Assembly (NCBI RefSeq): GCF_002021565.1
Contig: NZ_MSZX01000003.1
Location: forward strand, 124,027-188,026
Source of the DNA: Paenibacillus selenitireducens
Lineage (GTDB): Bacteria; Bacillota; Bacilli; Paenibacillales; Paenibacillaceae
DNA: 64,000 bases
Direction of reading: 5' to 3'
A model generated the notes under the pieces. The model saw only the letters and a program-made list of their open reading frames with translations. It was not told the DNA's origin and made no database searches. Of this stretch, positions 54,846 to 63,618 are shown piece after piece. A program made the position numbers and the translations under genes. Every line of letters starts with the position of its first letter. Position 1 is the stretch's first letter.

Positions 54846-55094
54846 TTAACCTTGCAAAGAATGGTCTAGTGATTTGGGAAGTAACTTGATATGGAATATT
54901 TCTTTGTTTGACCCACAAATTGAAATTTCTACATCGTAGGTCTCAATGGCTTCTCTAACGTCAGTACGAAGTTGGATAATCTCTGCTAACGTATCTTCAT
55001 TCATTTCAATGTTATGATGCTGTTCAATATAAGCTTTGACATCAGATAAAGCTAATAGATGTTCTTTGGGCAACTGTAGTAATGATTTTGTCAT
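54846..55094 (-). CDS. Small hypothetical protein (82 aa)
   Basis: 82 residues, mostly helical and acidic (LPKEHLLALSDVKAYIEQHH, NEDTLAEIIQLRTDVREAIE). A GATGAGGA ribosome-binding site lies just before the ATG at 55094, supporting a real gene. No family is recognised. The 5' end overlaps the start of an opposing frame by 13 bp. Confidence 0.6.
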   Translation of the reverse strand: MTKSLLQLPKEHLLALSDVKAYIEQHHNIEMNEDTLAEIIQLRTDVREAIETYDVEISICGSNKEIFHIKLLPKSLDHSLQG

Positions 55095-55390
55095 GGTTCC
55101 TCATCCTATACACATATTGGTTTAAAACAGACACTTTACATACAATACTTAACACATATTTAAGCGGTGAACTGTTTGCATTAATGGCCATTCTCTTCTT
55201 CATCATTTACCTTCCTGGAGTTATATTCTCTATTTTATACTGGCGCGATACAAAGGAAAGTTTGTTCCGCTGTTTGTTAGCAGGTTTGTTTATTCCAGTC
55301 TATAACACATTGCAATTGCCGGCGGTAGTGTTTGCTACGGTTAGACAGATGTTTGGAAATAAGGGCTGGGTAAAGACAGACCGAGTTTAG
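55082..55390 (+). pseudogene. C-terminal fragment resembling a membrane glycosyltransferase end
   Basis: 102 codons are open: two hydrophobic helices (ELFALMAILFFIIYLPGVIF, LLAGLFIPVYNTLQLPAVVF) and a terminal FGNKGWVKTDRV. This resembles the end of processive GT2 glycosyltransferases, but no catalytic part precedes it and no ribosome-binding site is seen. A small intact membrane protein is the alternative. It sits next to another gene remnant. Confidence 0.45.
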
Positions 55391-55420
55391 AAAGCGTTGA
55401 ATCAGGCTTGTGGAATCGTA

Positions 55421-55610
55421 GTTTTAAGCTGTACAACGTCTAGTTTTATTTCTCTTGAAGGCAATCATTTATGGATATTCAAAAGCTCACCTGTGTCAAA
55501 TCAAACCAAAATTGCTCTTCCAACCTAGAGTGGACAAGCAAAGTTACGATGATCAAACAAAGTGCCCCGGTATTCGTGTCCATGCTCACGGGGCTCACGG
55601 GCTTCATTGA
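55421..55610 (+). pseudogene. Remnant of an ABC exporter permease gene
   Basis: 55421-55512 matches about 39939-40029 and 55514-55610 matches about 40199-40288 of the permease at 38838-40436, at high but not full identity. About 170 bp between them is missing. Translation gives VLSCTTSSFISLEGNHLWIF, as in the intact gene. It has no start or ATPase partner. The rest of 55391-55742 holds the TetR promoter and operator. Confidence 0.85.
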
Positions 55611-55677
55611 TAAAGACACCGTCTCCTAACGAACTTGGAAGTACGATTGTCCTTTCGGATGGGGACCGTTTCATGTG

Positions 55678-55706
55678 TTGACAAATTCCAACTAAACCGA
55701 TAAGAT
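55678..55706 (+). promoter_or_regulatory. Sigma-A promoter of the TetR gene
   Basis: A perfect TTGACA (55678-55683), 17-bp spacer, and TAAGAT (55701-55706). Transcription should start near 55713, so the ATG at 55707 cannot be the main start codon. Confidence 0.75.
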
Positions 55707-55716
55707 ATGAAATTAA

Positions 55717-55732
55717 TTGACTGGACAGTCAA
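55717..55732. promoter_or_regulatory. TetR operator just downstream of the transcription start
   Basis: TTGACTGGACAGTCAA has perfect 7-bp arms and a 2-bp centre, a shape common for TetR-family operators. The position supports autorepression by the TetR protein encoded right after it. Confidence 0.7.
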
Positions 55733-55742
55733 TCTGGAAGGA

Positions 55743-56387
55743 ATGATCATCATTACACGTAAAGATCAGGTGGTTACCCGACGCGATTGGAGAAGGTCGC
55801 AGTTATTGGAAATCGCGGTGGAGCGTTTTGCCAAATACGGATACCAGAACACGAAAATCTCGGATATCGTGAATCAGGCTGGAGTAGCTCAAGGGACGTT
55901 CTACTGGTATTTCAAGAGCAAAGAAATGATTGCGCTAGAAATTATCCAATCAGGAAGAGAACGATTGCTTGAAGTCATTAGGAAAGGCTATCGCAGTGAA
56001 GGCGGTTCCGTTCAGGATATGGTTCAGGGCTCTCAGCGACTGTTGGCCGACATCTTCAGATTTGCACAAGAAAATAAAGATTTTATGGAACTGTTGCTGA
56101 GAGGTACTGGAGAAGAAGAAGCGATTCGTAATGCATTTCGGGATACGCGCATCGAGATGGAAGAAGCATTCAGAAGCAATATCGAGCGCGCTGTAGAACT
56201 AGGGATGCTGCCTGCATCTTTGGATTTAGATATGCGAGCGGCACTGCTAATGAGTCTTATTGAAGGGACTGTAGCAAGGTGGTTGTTCGGGCCTAATCCT
56301 TCCAACTCGAAATTGAATGAGCGATCGGTTGAAGAAATGGCCGCGGAGACGGTCCGTTTTGAATTTTTTGGATTGTTAGGAATATGA
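55743..56387 (+). CDS. TetR-family regulator of the oligopeptide ABC operon
   Basis: About 214 residues from ATG 55743, chosen because the promoter and operator occupy the sequence before it (ATG 55707 lies in the promoter). The HTH is clear: RRSQLLEIAVERFAKYGYQNTKI, GVAQGTFYWYFKSKEMI. The C-terminal domain ends with MRAALLMSLIEGTVARWLF. The ABC permease gene starts 30 bp after its stop, so it probably autoregulates and controls the transporter. Confidence 0.88.
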   Translation: MIIITRKDQVVTRRDWRRSQLLEIAVERFAKYGYQNTKISDIVNQAGVAQGTFYWYFKSKEMIALEIIQSGRERLLEVIRKGYRSEGGSVQDMVQGSQRLLADIFRFAQENKDFMELLLRGTGEEEAIRNAFRDTRIEMEEAFRSNIERAVELGMLPASLDLDMRAALLMSLIEGTVARWLFGPNPSNSKLNERSVEEMAAETVRFEFFGLLGI

Positions 56388-56417
56388 GAATTGTACATAT
56401 AAGGAGGATGATGTGAG

Positions 56418-57428
56418 TTGTTAGCTTACGTGTTAAGACGTATAGCCATGATGGTTCCCAGCATTGCCGGAATTATCATGATCACGTTCATCTTGACAAG
56501 GGTGTTGCCGGGAGATCCTGCCTTAATGATTACCGGAGAACAGGCTCTTCCGGAGTTCGTGGATAAGGTTCGAGAGCAATATGGGTTTAATCAGCCATTG
56601 CTAGTCCAGTTGTGGGAGTATCTTAAGCAATTAGCCAGAGGAGATCTGGGATTCGCATGGCACACGGGACATGCTGTGGCTTCAGATTTTGTATCGCGGT
56701 TTCCCGCAACAATAGAGCTTACGCTGGTGAGTATGGTTATTGCTTTGATCGTAGCCATACCGCTCGGTATTGTTGCGGCGTCTAGACAAAACTCTATATT
56801 TGACCATTTCGCCCGCGTTCTCTCGTTTATTGGTTCTTCGGTTCCGATCTTCTGGCTTGGGTTGCTGCTCATTGGGTTATTTTATTCGAAGCTTGGTTGG
56901 CTACCCGCCCCTATGGGTCGCATTAGCGACAATATTAATCCCCCGACGCATATTACGGGCTTATATGTGTTAGACAGCCTGCTTAGTTGGGATATGGTTG
57001 CGCTGAAGGATTCTCTGCGTCATCTGTTGTTGCCTGCATTATGTTTGAGTATGGGTACAATGGCAATCGTGACGAAAATGATCCGAGCGAGCATGCTTGA
57101 GGTCATCCGGCAGGACTTCATGAGGACAGCAAGAGCAAAAGGGCTATCCGAGCGAGCCGTCATATATAAGCACGGTCTTATCAATGCCTTAATACCTACT
57201 TTGACAGTAATCGGTCTTCAATTTGGAGCCCTGCTCGGTGGAGCTGTTATTACGGAAACGATCTTTGTATGGCCGGGAATCGGCAATTACGTAACGGAAT
57301 CGATTCTCTCTGCAGATTATGCACCCATTCAAGCTATGACGCTCATCAGCGCGGTGTTGTACGGATGTATTAATCTCATCGTTGAACTGTTGTATGGGGT
57401 ACTGGATCCTCGGGTGAGATATGAATAG
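56418..57428 (+). CDS. Oligopeptide/nickel-type ABC transporter permease (DppB-like)
   Basis: About 336 residues from TTG 56418 with AAGGAGGATG upstream. DppB-type features: LLAYVLRRIAMMVPSIAGII, LTRVLPGDPALMI, and EAA-like FMRTARAKGLSERAVIYKHGL. Six membrane helices are expected. It overlaps the DppC-like gene by 8 bp. Confidence 0.93.
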   Translation: MLAYVLRRIAMMVPSIAGIIMITFILTRVLPGDPALMITGEQALPEFVDKVREQYGFNQPLLVQLWEYLKQLARGDLGFAWHTGHAVASDFVSRFPATIELTLVSMVIALIVAIPLGIVAASRQNSIFDHFARVLSFIGSSVPIFWLGLLLIGLFYSKLGWLPAPMGRISDNINPPTHITGLYVLDSLLSWDMVALKDSLRHLLLPALCLSMGTMAIVTKMIRASMLEVIRQDFMRTARAKGLSERAVIYKHGLINALIPTLTVIGLQFGALLGGAVITETIFVWPGIGNYVTESILSADYAPIQAMTLISAVLYGCINLIVELLYGVLDPRVRYE

Positions 57429-58287
57429 GGCTGTGTGGCACCCCATCCATGCCTTCTTGGGGAAATTACTACAAAGGCGGCTGGTGTTCGTTGGTTTGGT
57501 TCTTGTTCTGATATGGGTTGTGCTGGCATTGCTGGCCCCTTGGCTTGCGCCTTATGGACCTGACGCGATACATACGGAAGACAAGCTGCTGCCACCGAAT
57601 GCAGCGTATTGGTTCGGTACCGATAATTTTGGCAGGGACATCTTTAGTCGTATTCTCTACGGAGCGCGGGTTACGGTATGGACAGGCATGGTATCGATTG
57701 GCATCGCATGCGCCGTCGGTATTCCGCTCGGAGCTATAGCTGGTTATTTCGGAGGGAAAGTCGGAAACTTCATTATGCGAGTGATGGATACGCTGCTGGC
57801 ATTTCCATCCCTTATCTTGGCTATGGCGCTTGCAGCGTCCATAGGTCCTGGACTCTTCGGGGCGCTGCTTGCGGTCGGGATTGTCGCCATTCCGGAATTT
57901 GCGCGATTGATGTATGGTCAGACTGTCGTGATTAAGGAAAAGGAATTTATTGAAGCCAGCAGAGCTATAGGTGTTCGGCATAAATCTATTCTTTTCCACC
58001 ACATCCTGCCGAACGCGGTTGCTCCTTTGATCGTGCAAATTACGCTTGGGCTAGGTTCTGCCGTCTTGATCACATCGAGTCTTAGCTTCCTCGGTCTAGG
58101 CGTAAAGCCTCCGACTGCTGAATGGGGAGCGATGATTTCCTACGGACGGAACTATATCATTTCGGGCGAATGGTGGATGACGGTTTTTCCTGGCCTCGCT
58201 ATCGCTACAACGATATTCGGTTTTATTTTGCTCGGGGATGGATTGCGCGACGCTCTTGATCCGCATGGTCGAACCTCGAAGAAGTAA
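57421..58287 (+). CDS. Oligopeptide/nickel-type ABC transporter permease (DppC-like)
   Basis: 288 residues with the DppC pattern: ALLAPWLAPYGPDAI after TM1, FGTDNFGRDIFSRILYGARV, EAA loop FIEASRAIGVRHKSILFHHI, and WGAMISYGRNYI. It forms the channel with the DppB-like protein. Confidence 0.93.
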   Translation: MNRAVWHPIHAFLGKLLQRRLVFVGLVLVLIWVVLALLAPWLAPYGPDAIHTEDKLLPPNAAYWFGTDNFGRDIFSRILYGARVTVWTGMVSIGIACAVGIPLGAIAGYFGGKVGNFIMRVMDTLLAFPSLILAMALAASIGPGLFGALLAVGIVAIPEFARLMYGQTVVIKEKEFIEASRAIGVRHKSILFHHILPNAVAPLIVQITLGLGSAVLITSSLSFLGLGVKPPTAEWGAMISYGRNYIISGEWWMTVFPGLAIATTIFGFILLGDGLRDALDPHGRTSKK

Positions 58288-58322
58288 ATAGATAACCTAT
58301 TCTTATATTGGGAGTGGAAAAT

Positions 58323-59936
58323 ATGAAATCCAAAAAGATTCTCGTCTTCATTTCGACGTTATTAGTCATTATGCTTCTATCCGCTTGCGCCAAGAGCTCG
58401 AATTCACAAGAAAGCGCAACCTCCTCGGGTGAGCCGCAAGTTTCTACGACGGCTTCCGCTAAATCTTCTGCGGGATCAACAATTACGATTGCTTATTCCC
58501 AAGGCGCCGGACAAACGATGGACCCGCATGATGCGGGCGATTTGACCTCCGCCTCCTACGCTTTCGCCTTGTATGATCAACTTGTAACGAGCGGAACGGA
58601 AGAGAAGGACGGCAAGACGGTAGGCCGTACCGATAAAATTGTTCCTTCCCTAGCGGAATCGTGGAAAATTTCCGATGATTTAACGACGTACACGTTCGTC
58701 CTTCATGATGGGGTGAAATTCCAAAGCGGCAATGCTGTTAATGCGGATGCAGTCGTGTATTCGTTCGAGCGGGCCAAGGACAAAGGTGAAAGTGGAAGTC
58801 TCTATACACTGGCCAACATTAAATCGGTAACTAAAATTGATGATAAGACGGTGGAGTTTAAGCTTGGCGCTCCGAATCACTTATTCTTGAAGTACTTGGC
58901 GACTTTTTCCTTCTCGATCGTCGATCCTTCCGTTGCCAAGAGCAATCCGGACGATTATTTGACGCAGCACTCCGCAGGCTCAGGCGCATTTATCCTGGAG
59001 AAGTGGGATCCGGCTACCGAAGCGGTTTTTGTTGCGAACAAGAACTATTGGAAAGGTGCTCCTAAGGTTGATAAAGTCGTTATTAAATATGTAGCTGAAG
59101 CTTCAAACCGTGAATTGTTCCTCGATAAAGGAGATGTTGACGTAGCTCTCGATATTCCGGCGAAGGACGTAGAGAGCCTGTCGAAGAAGGATAACCTGAC
59201 GATTAGCTCGCAGTCTTCGAATCGAATTGTTTACCTTGGAATGAATGCCAAATACAAGCCGTTCGACCAGTTGAAAGTAAGGCAGGCCATTAACTATATG
59301 ATCGATCAACAAAAGCTGATCAAGGATGTTGCCTATAATCAAGCTTCTCCACTGAAAAGCTCAATCTCCAGCAAATCACCGGCCTTTACGTCAGAAGGCT
59401 ATGAATACAAATACGATTTGGATAAAGCCAAAACCCTTCTGAAGGAAGCCGGTTATGAGAAGGGCTTTACCTTTGATCTTACGGTCAACTCCTCTACGCA
59501 AGATTATGAAGACATTGCGGTGCTGCTCAAAGCGGAGCTTGAGAAGATCGGAGTAACACTAAATATTAATAAAGTGGCGCCTGCGCAGTACCGCGAGCTT
59601 ATTAACAAGAAATCAGCGGCAGCGTATTTAGGCAAATATACTTCGTTAGTAAATGACCCTTCGTACCACTACGGATTTCTTCTGGACAGCAAAGGCGCCT
59701 CAAACTATACGGGCTACTCAAGTAAGGTTGTCGACGACTTGTTGGCAAAAGCTAATGTAGAGCCGGATGAAGCCAAACGGACTGAACTGTACAAACAAGT
59801 TCAGAAGCAGATTACGGCAGACTCACCGTGGGCTTACCTCTATGAGAGCAATTTGATTGCCGGATTTAACAAGGATGTACAAGGGTATATCTTCTACCCG
59901 GACGAAATCATTCGTTTCAGCTCGTTGTACAAATAA
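58323..59936 (+). CDS. Oligopeptide-type solute-binding lipoprotein (SBP_bac_5)
   Basis: About 537 residues from ATG 58323 with GGGAGTGG upstream. The lipobox is LLSAC (Cys about 23). SBP_bac_5 features follow: QTMDPHDAGDLTSASYAFALYDQL, YTFVLHDGVKFQSGNAVNADAVVYSFER, and KVRQAINYMIDQQKLI. The ligand (peptide, nickel chelate, glutathione or other) cannot be read from sequence. A strong hairpin follows. Confidence 0.93.
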   Translation: MKSKKILVFISTLLVIMLLSACAKSSNSQESATSSGEPQVSTTASAKSSAGSTITIAYSQGAGQTMDPHDAGDLTSASYAFALYDQLVTSGTEEKDGKTVGRTDKIVPSLAESWKISDDLTTYTFVLHDGVKFQSGNAVNADAVVYSFERAKDKGESGSLYTLANIKSVTKIDDKTVEFKLGAPNHLFLKYLATFSFSIVDPSVAKSNPDDYLTQHSAGSGAFILEKWDPATEAVFVANKNYWKGAPKVDKVVIKYVAEASNRELFLDKGDVDVALDIPAKDVESLSKKDNLTISSQSSNRIVYLGMNAKYKPFDQLKVRQAINYMIDQQKLIKDVAYNQASPLKSSISSKSPAFTSEGYEYKYDLDKAKTLLKEAGYEKGFTFDLTVNSSTQDYEDIAVLLKAELEKIGVTLNINKVAPAQYRELINKKSAAAYLGKYTSLVNDPSYHYGFLLDSKGASNYTGYSSKVVDDLLAKANVEPDEAKRTELYKQVQKQITADSPWAYLYESNLIAGFNKDVQGYIFYPDEIIRFSSLYK

Positions 59937-59940
59937 GATG

Positions 59941-59969
59941 AAGACCCCCGAGAGGCTTCGGGGGTCTTG
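59941..59969 (+). terminator. Strong hairpin between binding protein and ATPases
   Basis: AAGACCCCCGA-GAGGCT-TCGGGGGTCTT is a perfect 11-bp stem with little T-run. Partial termination or mRNA processing here would give more binding protein than ATPase. Confidence 0.65.
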
Positions 59970-60000
59970 CCTACTTTTATCTCTTCACAGGAGGCGGTTA

Positions 60001-60989
60001 TGACGAAGCTTTTGGAGATTGATCATTTGTCTATCGAGTTCGCGAGTCCTACGGGACCGATTCAGGTGGTAAGCAGCATTAGTCTGGATCTTGAACCGGG
60101 ACAAACGCATGGCATTGTAGGGGAATCGGGCAGCGGGAAAAGTGTGACTTCTTTGTCTATCATGCGATTGCTGCCTAAAGATCAGGCTAGGGTTGTGGAA
60201 GGGGATATACGTCTGCAAGGGCAGAGCCTTCTTGGGATGTCCGAATCGCAGATGCAGAAAGTTCGCGGCAATCGGATCGCTTTCATCTTTCAGGAGCCAA
60301 TGACCGCCTTGAATCCAGTATTCAAGATAGGTCGACAAGTCCGGGAAGCGATTCGCCAGCATTCGAAGAAGAGTAAGAGAGCGGCTCAGAAGGAGGCCAT
60401 TGCTCTGTTAAGTGAAGTAGGAATTTCTTCACCGGAGCAAATTGTGAATGTCTATCCGCACCAACTCTCCGGGGGTATGCGCCAGCGGGTGATGATTGCC
60501 ATGGCCATCGCCTCCAATCCGGAAATTCTGATCGCGGATGAACCGACGACGGCACTAGACGTTACGATTCAGGCTCAAATTCTAGATCTGATGAAGAAGC
60601 TTCAGAAGGAACGGGGAATGGCGATGATCCTGATTACTCACGACCTGGGCGTTGTGGCTGAAGTTTGTGACGTTGTGTCCGTTATGTATGCCGGTCAGAT
60701 CGTTGAGCAGGGAGATGTTAAGACGCTGTTTAGGGAGCCTAAACACCCTTATACGGTCGGCTTGCTGAATTCAATTCCTCAATTCTCCGGGAAGGAGAAA
60801 CGCTTGCAAGCGATCTCCGGACAAGTTCCGCATCCTGCGGAATATCCTGCCGGATGCCGCATTGCCGCACGATGTCCGTCTAGAATGGATATGTGTGACA
60901 ATATAGAGCCCACCCTGTACGAATTGGATCACGGTCACAGATGCAAATGCCACTTGTATAGGGGGGATGAGAATGTTACCTATTCTTGA
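60001..60989 (+). CDS. Oligopeptide-type ABC transporter ATPase (DppD-like)
   Basis: About 329 residues from ATG 60001 with CAGGAGGC upstream. Walker [13 protein letters not shown], signature [15 protein letters not shown], Walker [13 protein letters not shown]-loop ITHDLG and the C-terminal Cys-containing oligopeptide/dipeptide domain ([14 protein letters not shown]). The 3' end overlaps the next gene. Confidence 0.94.
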
Positions 60990-61941
60990 GGTGAAGGATT
61001 TAAAAAAACATTATCCCGTGAAGAAGGGGATATTCGGCCGTACGAACGGTATGGCCAAAGCACTGGACGGCATTTCCCTTACGATTTGCAAGGGGGAAAC
61101 GTTCGCGATTGTAGGGGAATCCGGTTCCGGAAAAACAACACTCGGTAAAACTGTGCTGCGCTTAATAGAGCCTACGTCCGGAAGTATCATTTTCGATGGC
61201 GTAGACATAACACAGCTTGGCGCTGAATCGATGAGGCAGCTTAAAACCGACATGCAGATGGTGTATCAAGATCCATACGGTTCGCTGGATCCCAAATGGA
61301 CCGTTGGCCGCACTTTGGAGGAGCCGTTACGCACACATTATAGCTTGTCCGCTCAGGTCATCACGGAAAGAATCCATCGCATCTTGGAAGTCGTAGGATT
61401 GACACCGCAGCATGCCCTTCGGTATCCCTATGAATTGTCGGGGGGACAGCGTCAACGAGTCGGTATTGCGCGCGCGCTCATTCTAGAGCCCAAATTCATC
61501 GTGTTCGATGAGCCGGTATCGGCACTGGATGTATCTATTCAAGCGCAAGTCCTGACACTATTAGAGGATTTGCAGAGCCGTTTGTCACTCACGTATTTAT
61601 TCGTTTCTCACGATTTGTCAGTCGTTCGTTATATTAGCAATCAAGTAGGTGTTATGTATTTAGGAAAAATGATGGAGGTAGGGCCTACGGAGGCGTTGTT
61701 CTCCGATCCGCTTCATCCGTATACCCAAGCGCTGATCTCAGCTATTCCCGAGCCGAACCCCGACAAAAGAAGCGAGAGAATCGTGCTTTCGGGAGAAGTT
61801 CCGAGTCCGCGTAATCCGCCTTCTGGGTGCGTATTTCATACTCGCTGTCCGAAGGCGATGCCGCAATGCGCAAGCATTCAGCCAGAATGGCTCCAGATTA
61901 GCGAGAATCGGTATACCGCATGTCATTTATATACTAATTAA
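60973..61941 (+). CDS. Oligopeptide-type ABC transporter ATPase (DppF-like)
   Basis: About 322 residues from ATG 60973 (GGGGGG six bases before; ATG 60967 also possible). Walker A GESGSGKTTLGK, signature LSGGQRQRVGIARAL, Walker B FIVFDEPVSALD, and the C-terminal CVFHTRCPKAMPQC segment. Partner of the DppD-like ATPase. Confidence 0.94.
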   Translation: MLPILEVKDLKKHYPVKKGIFGRTNGMAKALDGISLTICKGETFAIVGESGSGKTTLGKTVLRLIEPTSGSIIFDGVDITQLGAESMRQLKTDMQMVYQDPYGSLDPKWTVGRTLEEPLRTHYSLSAQVITERIHRILEVVGLTPQHALRYPYELSGGQRQRVGIARALILEPKFIVFDEPVSALDVSIQAQVLTLLEDLQSRLSLTYLFVSHDLSVVRYISNQVGVMYLGKMMEVGPTEALFSDPLHPYTQALISAIPEPNPDKRSERIVLSGEVPSPRNPPSGCVFHTRCPKAMPQCASIQPEWLQISENRYTACHLYTN

Positions 61942-61964
61942 AGGAAAGAAAGTAGGTTTTCATC

Positions 61965-62387
61965 ATGCAAGTTACAACAAAATGGCAAGGAAAAAAGCAT
62001 TTTCAGTCAACAGGGCCGTCCGGCTATCTAATGAATATGGACGCAACACCAGCTTGGGGAGGAGAGGGGAAAGGTGCTTCACCCGTCGAGCTGCTATTGG
62101 CGAGTTTGGCGGGATGCATTGGAATTGACGTAACGATGATTCTGGAAAAGTTCCTGCCGTCGATCGAGCAGATTGAAATCGTTGCTGATGGAGTCCGTAA
62201 AGAAGAAGCCCCTAAAGGTTTTGCCTCCATTGAGCTCATCTTTAAGGTGGATGGCGACATTCCGGATTACCGAATTTGGAAAGCGATCCAATTGGGCACC
62301 GAAAAATATTGCTCTGTATCCGATTCCTTGAATGCCGTTATCACGCACAGACTTATTCTTAACGGCGTAGAAATGCACAAAGAATAA
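61965..62387 (+). CDS. OsmC-family peroxiredoxin-like protein
   Basis: 140 residues with the two family cysteines: LLLASLAGCIGIDVTMILEKF and EKYCSVSDSLNA. OsmC/Ohr-type proteins reduce organic hydroperoxides with thiols; this one resembles the YhfA-like branch. It lies 23 bp after the DppF-like gene and probably belongs to its operon, which may hint at a thiol- or peroxide-linked substrate. Confidence 0.88.
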   Translation: MQVTTKWQGKKHFQSTGPSGYLMNMDATPAWGGEGKGASPVELLLASLAGCIGIDVTMILEKFLPSIEQIEIVADGVRKEEAPKGFASIELIFKVDGDIPDYRIWKAIQLGTEKYCSVSDSLNAVITHRLILNGVEMHKE

Positions 62388-62414
62388 CACAGCAGAATAA
62401 CACAGCTAATTCTG

Positions 62415-62448
62415 GCCCTCACCTTCATAATAAGGTGAGGGCTATTTT
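62415..62448 (+). terminator. Terminator of the ABC/OsmC operon
   Basis: GCCCTCACCTT pairs perfectly with AAGGTGAGGGC, followed by TATTTT. Confidence 0.85.
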
Positions 62449-62628
62449 GGCTGCGCCCACCCTCCTTTCCTCCTCATGAAGAAGCCACACAAAAATATAG
62501 AGGACTTCAGAAGGGATACCCCCTTATATTTCCAAACCTTTGATCGAATACTAAAGGGAATTTCCGTTTCTCCTTCAGCCTTTGTATAATTAAAGTCTAG
62601 ATTTACCTAAAAATTTTGGAGGTACTCC

Positions 62629-63618
62629 ATGTTCAATAAAAACTGGACTATCGGGCTATTCGGCATACTTCTTGTTTTCTCTTATTTCCTATTCCAGTTT
62701 GTATCTCCCACCCTGAAGATCAACCATCTGGTTCGGGAAATGGATCAGAGCAGCGTTGTGAATACATCGATGAAACACGTTGTGCTTATCGCTCAAGAGC
62801 TAGACAATCCATTCTGGAGAATGGTAGAAAAGGGTGCCAAAGAAGCCGCGGTGCAGCGGGGGATCGCGATTGATTACATGGGTCCAATTCGTATTAATCC
62901 TTCCGAACAAACCAAGCTTCTGGAAAAGTCGATTGCGGCGAAGCCGGATGCCATTCTCGTGCAGGGGATCAAGGATCCGCAATACGCTCAACTGATCAAC
63001 AAGGCCATCGATCAAGGGATTCCTGTGATCACCGTAGATGCGGATGAGCCAGAGAGCCAGCGGCTTGCTTACGTGGGAACAGATAACAGGGAAGCGGGCA
63101 AACGCATGGGAGAGCTTGTGATAAAAGATGCTGCCGAGAGAGGCCATATCGGTGTCATTATAGGAAGTGAACTGGCAGACAATCAACAGCTGAGGTTGGA
63201 AGGATTCCGTTCCAGGATGTCCAAGATGCCGGGTTATGAGATCGTTGCCGTCCGCTCATCGAATATTTCACGGATTCAAGCTGCGAGGCAGACAGAAGCC
63301 TTGTTGAAGCAATACCCGCGTATTCAGACGATGGTGGGATTTAGCTCTTTAGATGCCGCAGGCATTGTTGAAGGACTGAAAGCGGCGAATAGAGCCGATG
63401 TAAGCGTGTTCGGATTTGATGATTTGGAGGTTACGAGGCAGGGTATCGCGGATGGCGTCATTACAGCCTCTGTGGTTCAGCAGCCCCAAGAGATTGGTGC
63501 CCAATCCGTCGAATTGTTAGATGCGTTTTTCAAGGGAGATTCTTTTGCGGTTCAGCACGTTATATCAACGAATATTCTGGATCAAAATCACTTGAAATCA
63601 AAGGTGAGCAGCCCATGA
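62629..63618 (+). CDS. Membrane-anchored sugar-binding protein (type 1 periplasmic binding)
   Basis: 329 residues with an N-terminal membrane anchor (IGLFGILLVFSYFLFQFV) and a periplasmic-binding fold (HVVLIAQELDNPFWRMVEKGAKEA, PDAILVQGIKDPQYAQLINKAID, GIPVITVDADEP, VFGFDDLEVTRQGI). Here it overlaps a sensor kinase gene (ATGA), so it is probably the sensing partner rather than a transport component. TATAAT at 62585-62590 is a possible -10. Confidence 0.88.
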   Translation: MFNKNWTIGLFGILLVFSYFLFQFVSPTLKINHLVREMDQSSVVNTSMKHVVLIAQELDNPFWRMVEKGAKEAAVQRGIAIDYMGPIRINPSEQTKLLEKSIAAKPDAILVQGIKDPQYAQLINKAIDQGIPVITVDADEPESQRLAYVGTDNREAGKRMGELVIKDAAERGHIGVIIGSELADNQQLRLEGFRSRMSKMPGYEIVAVRSSNISRIQAARQTEALLKQYPRIQTMVGFSSLDAAGIVEGLKAANRADVSVFGFDDLEVTRQGIADGVITASVVQQPQEIGAQSVELLDAFFKGDSFAVQHVISTNILDQNHLKSKVSSP

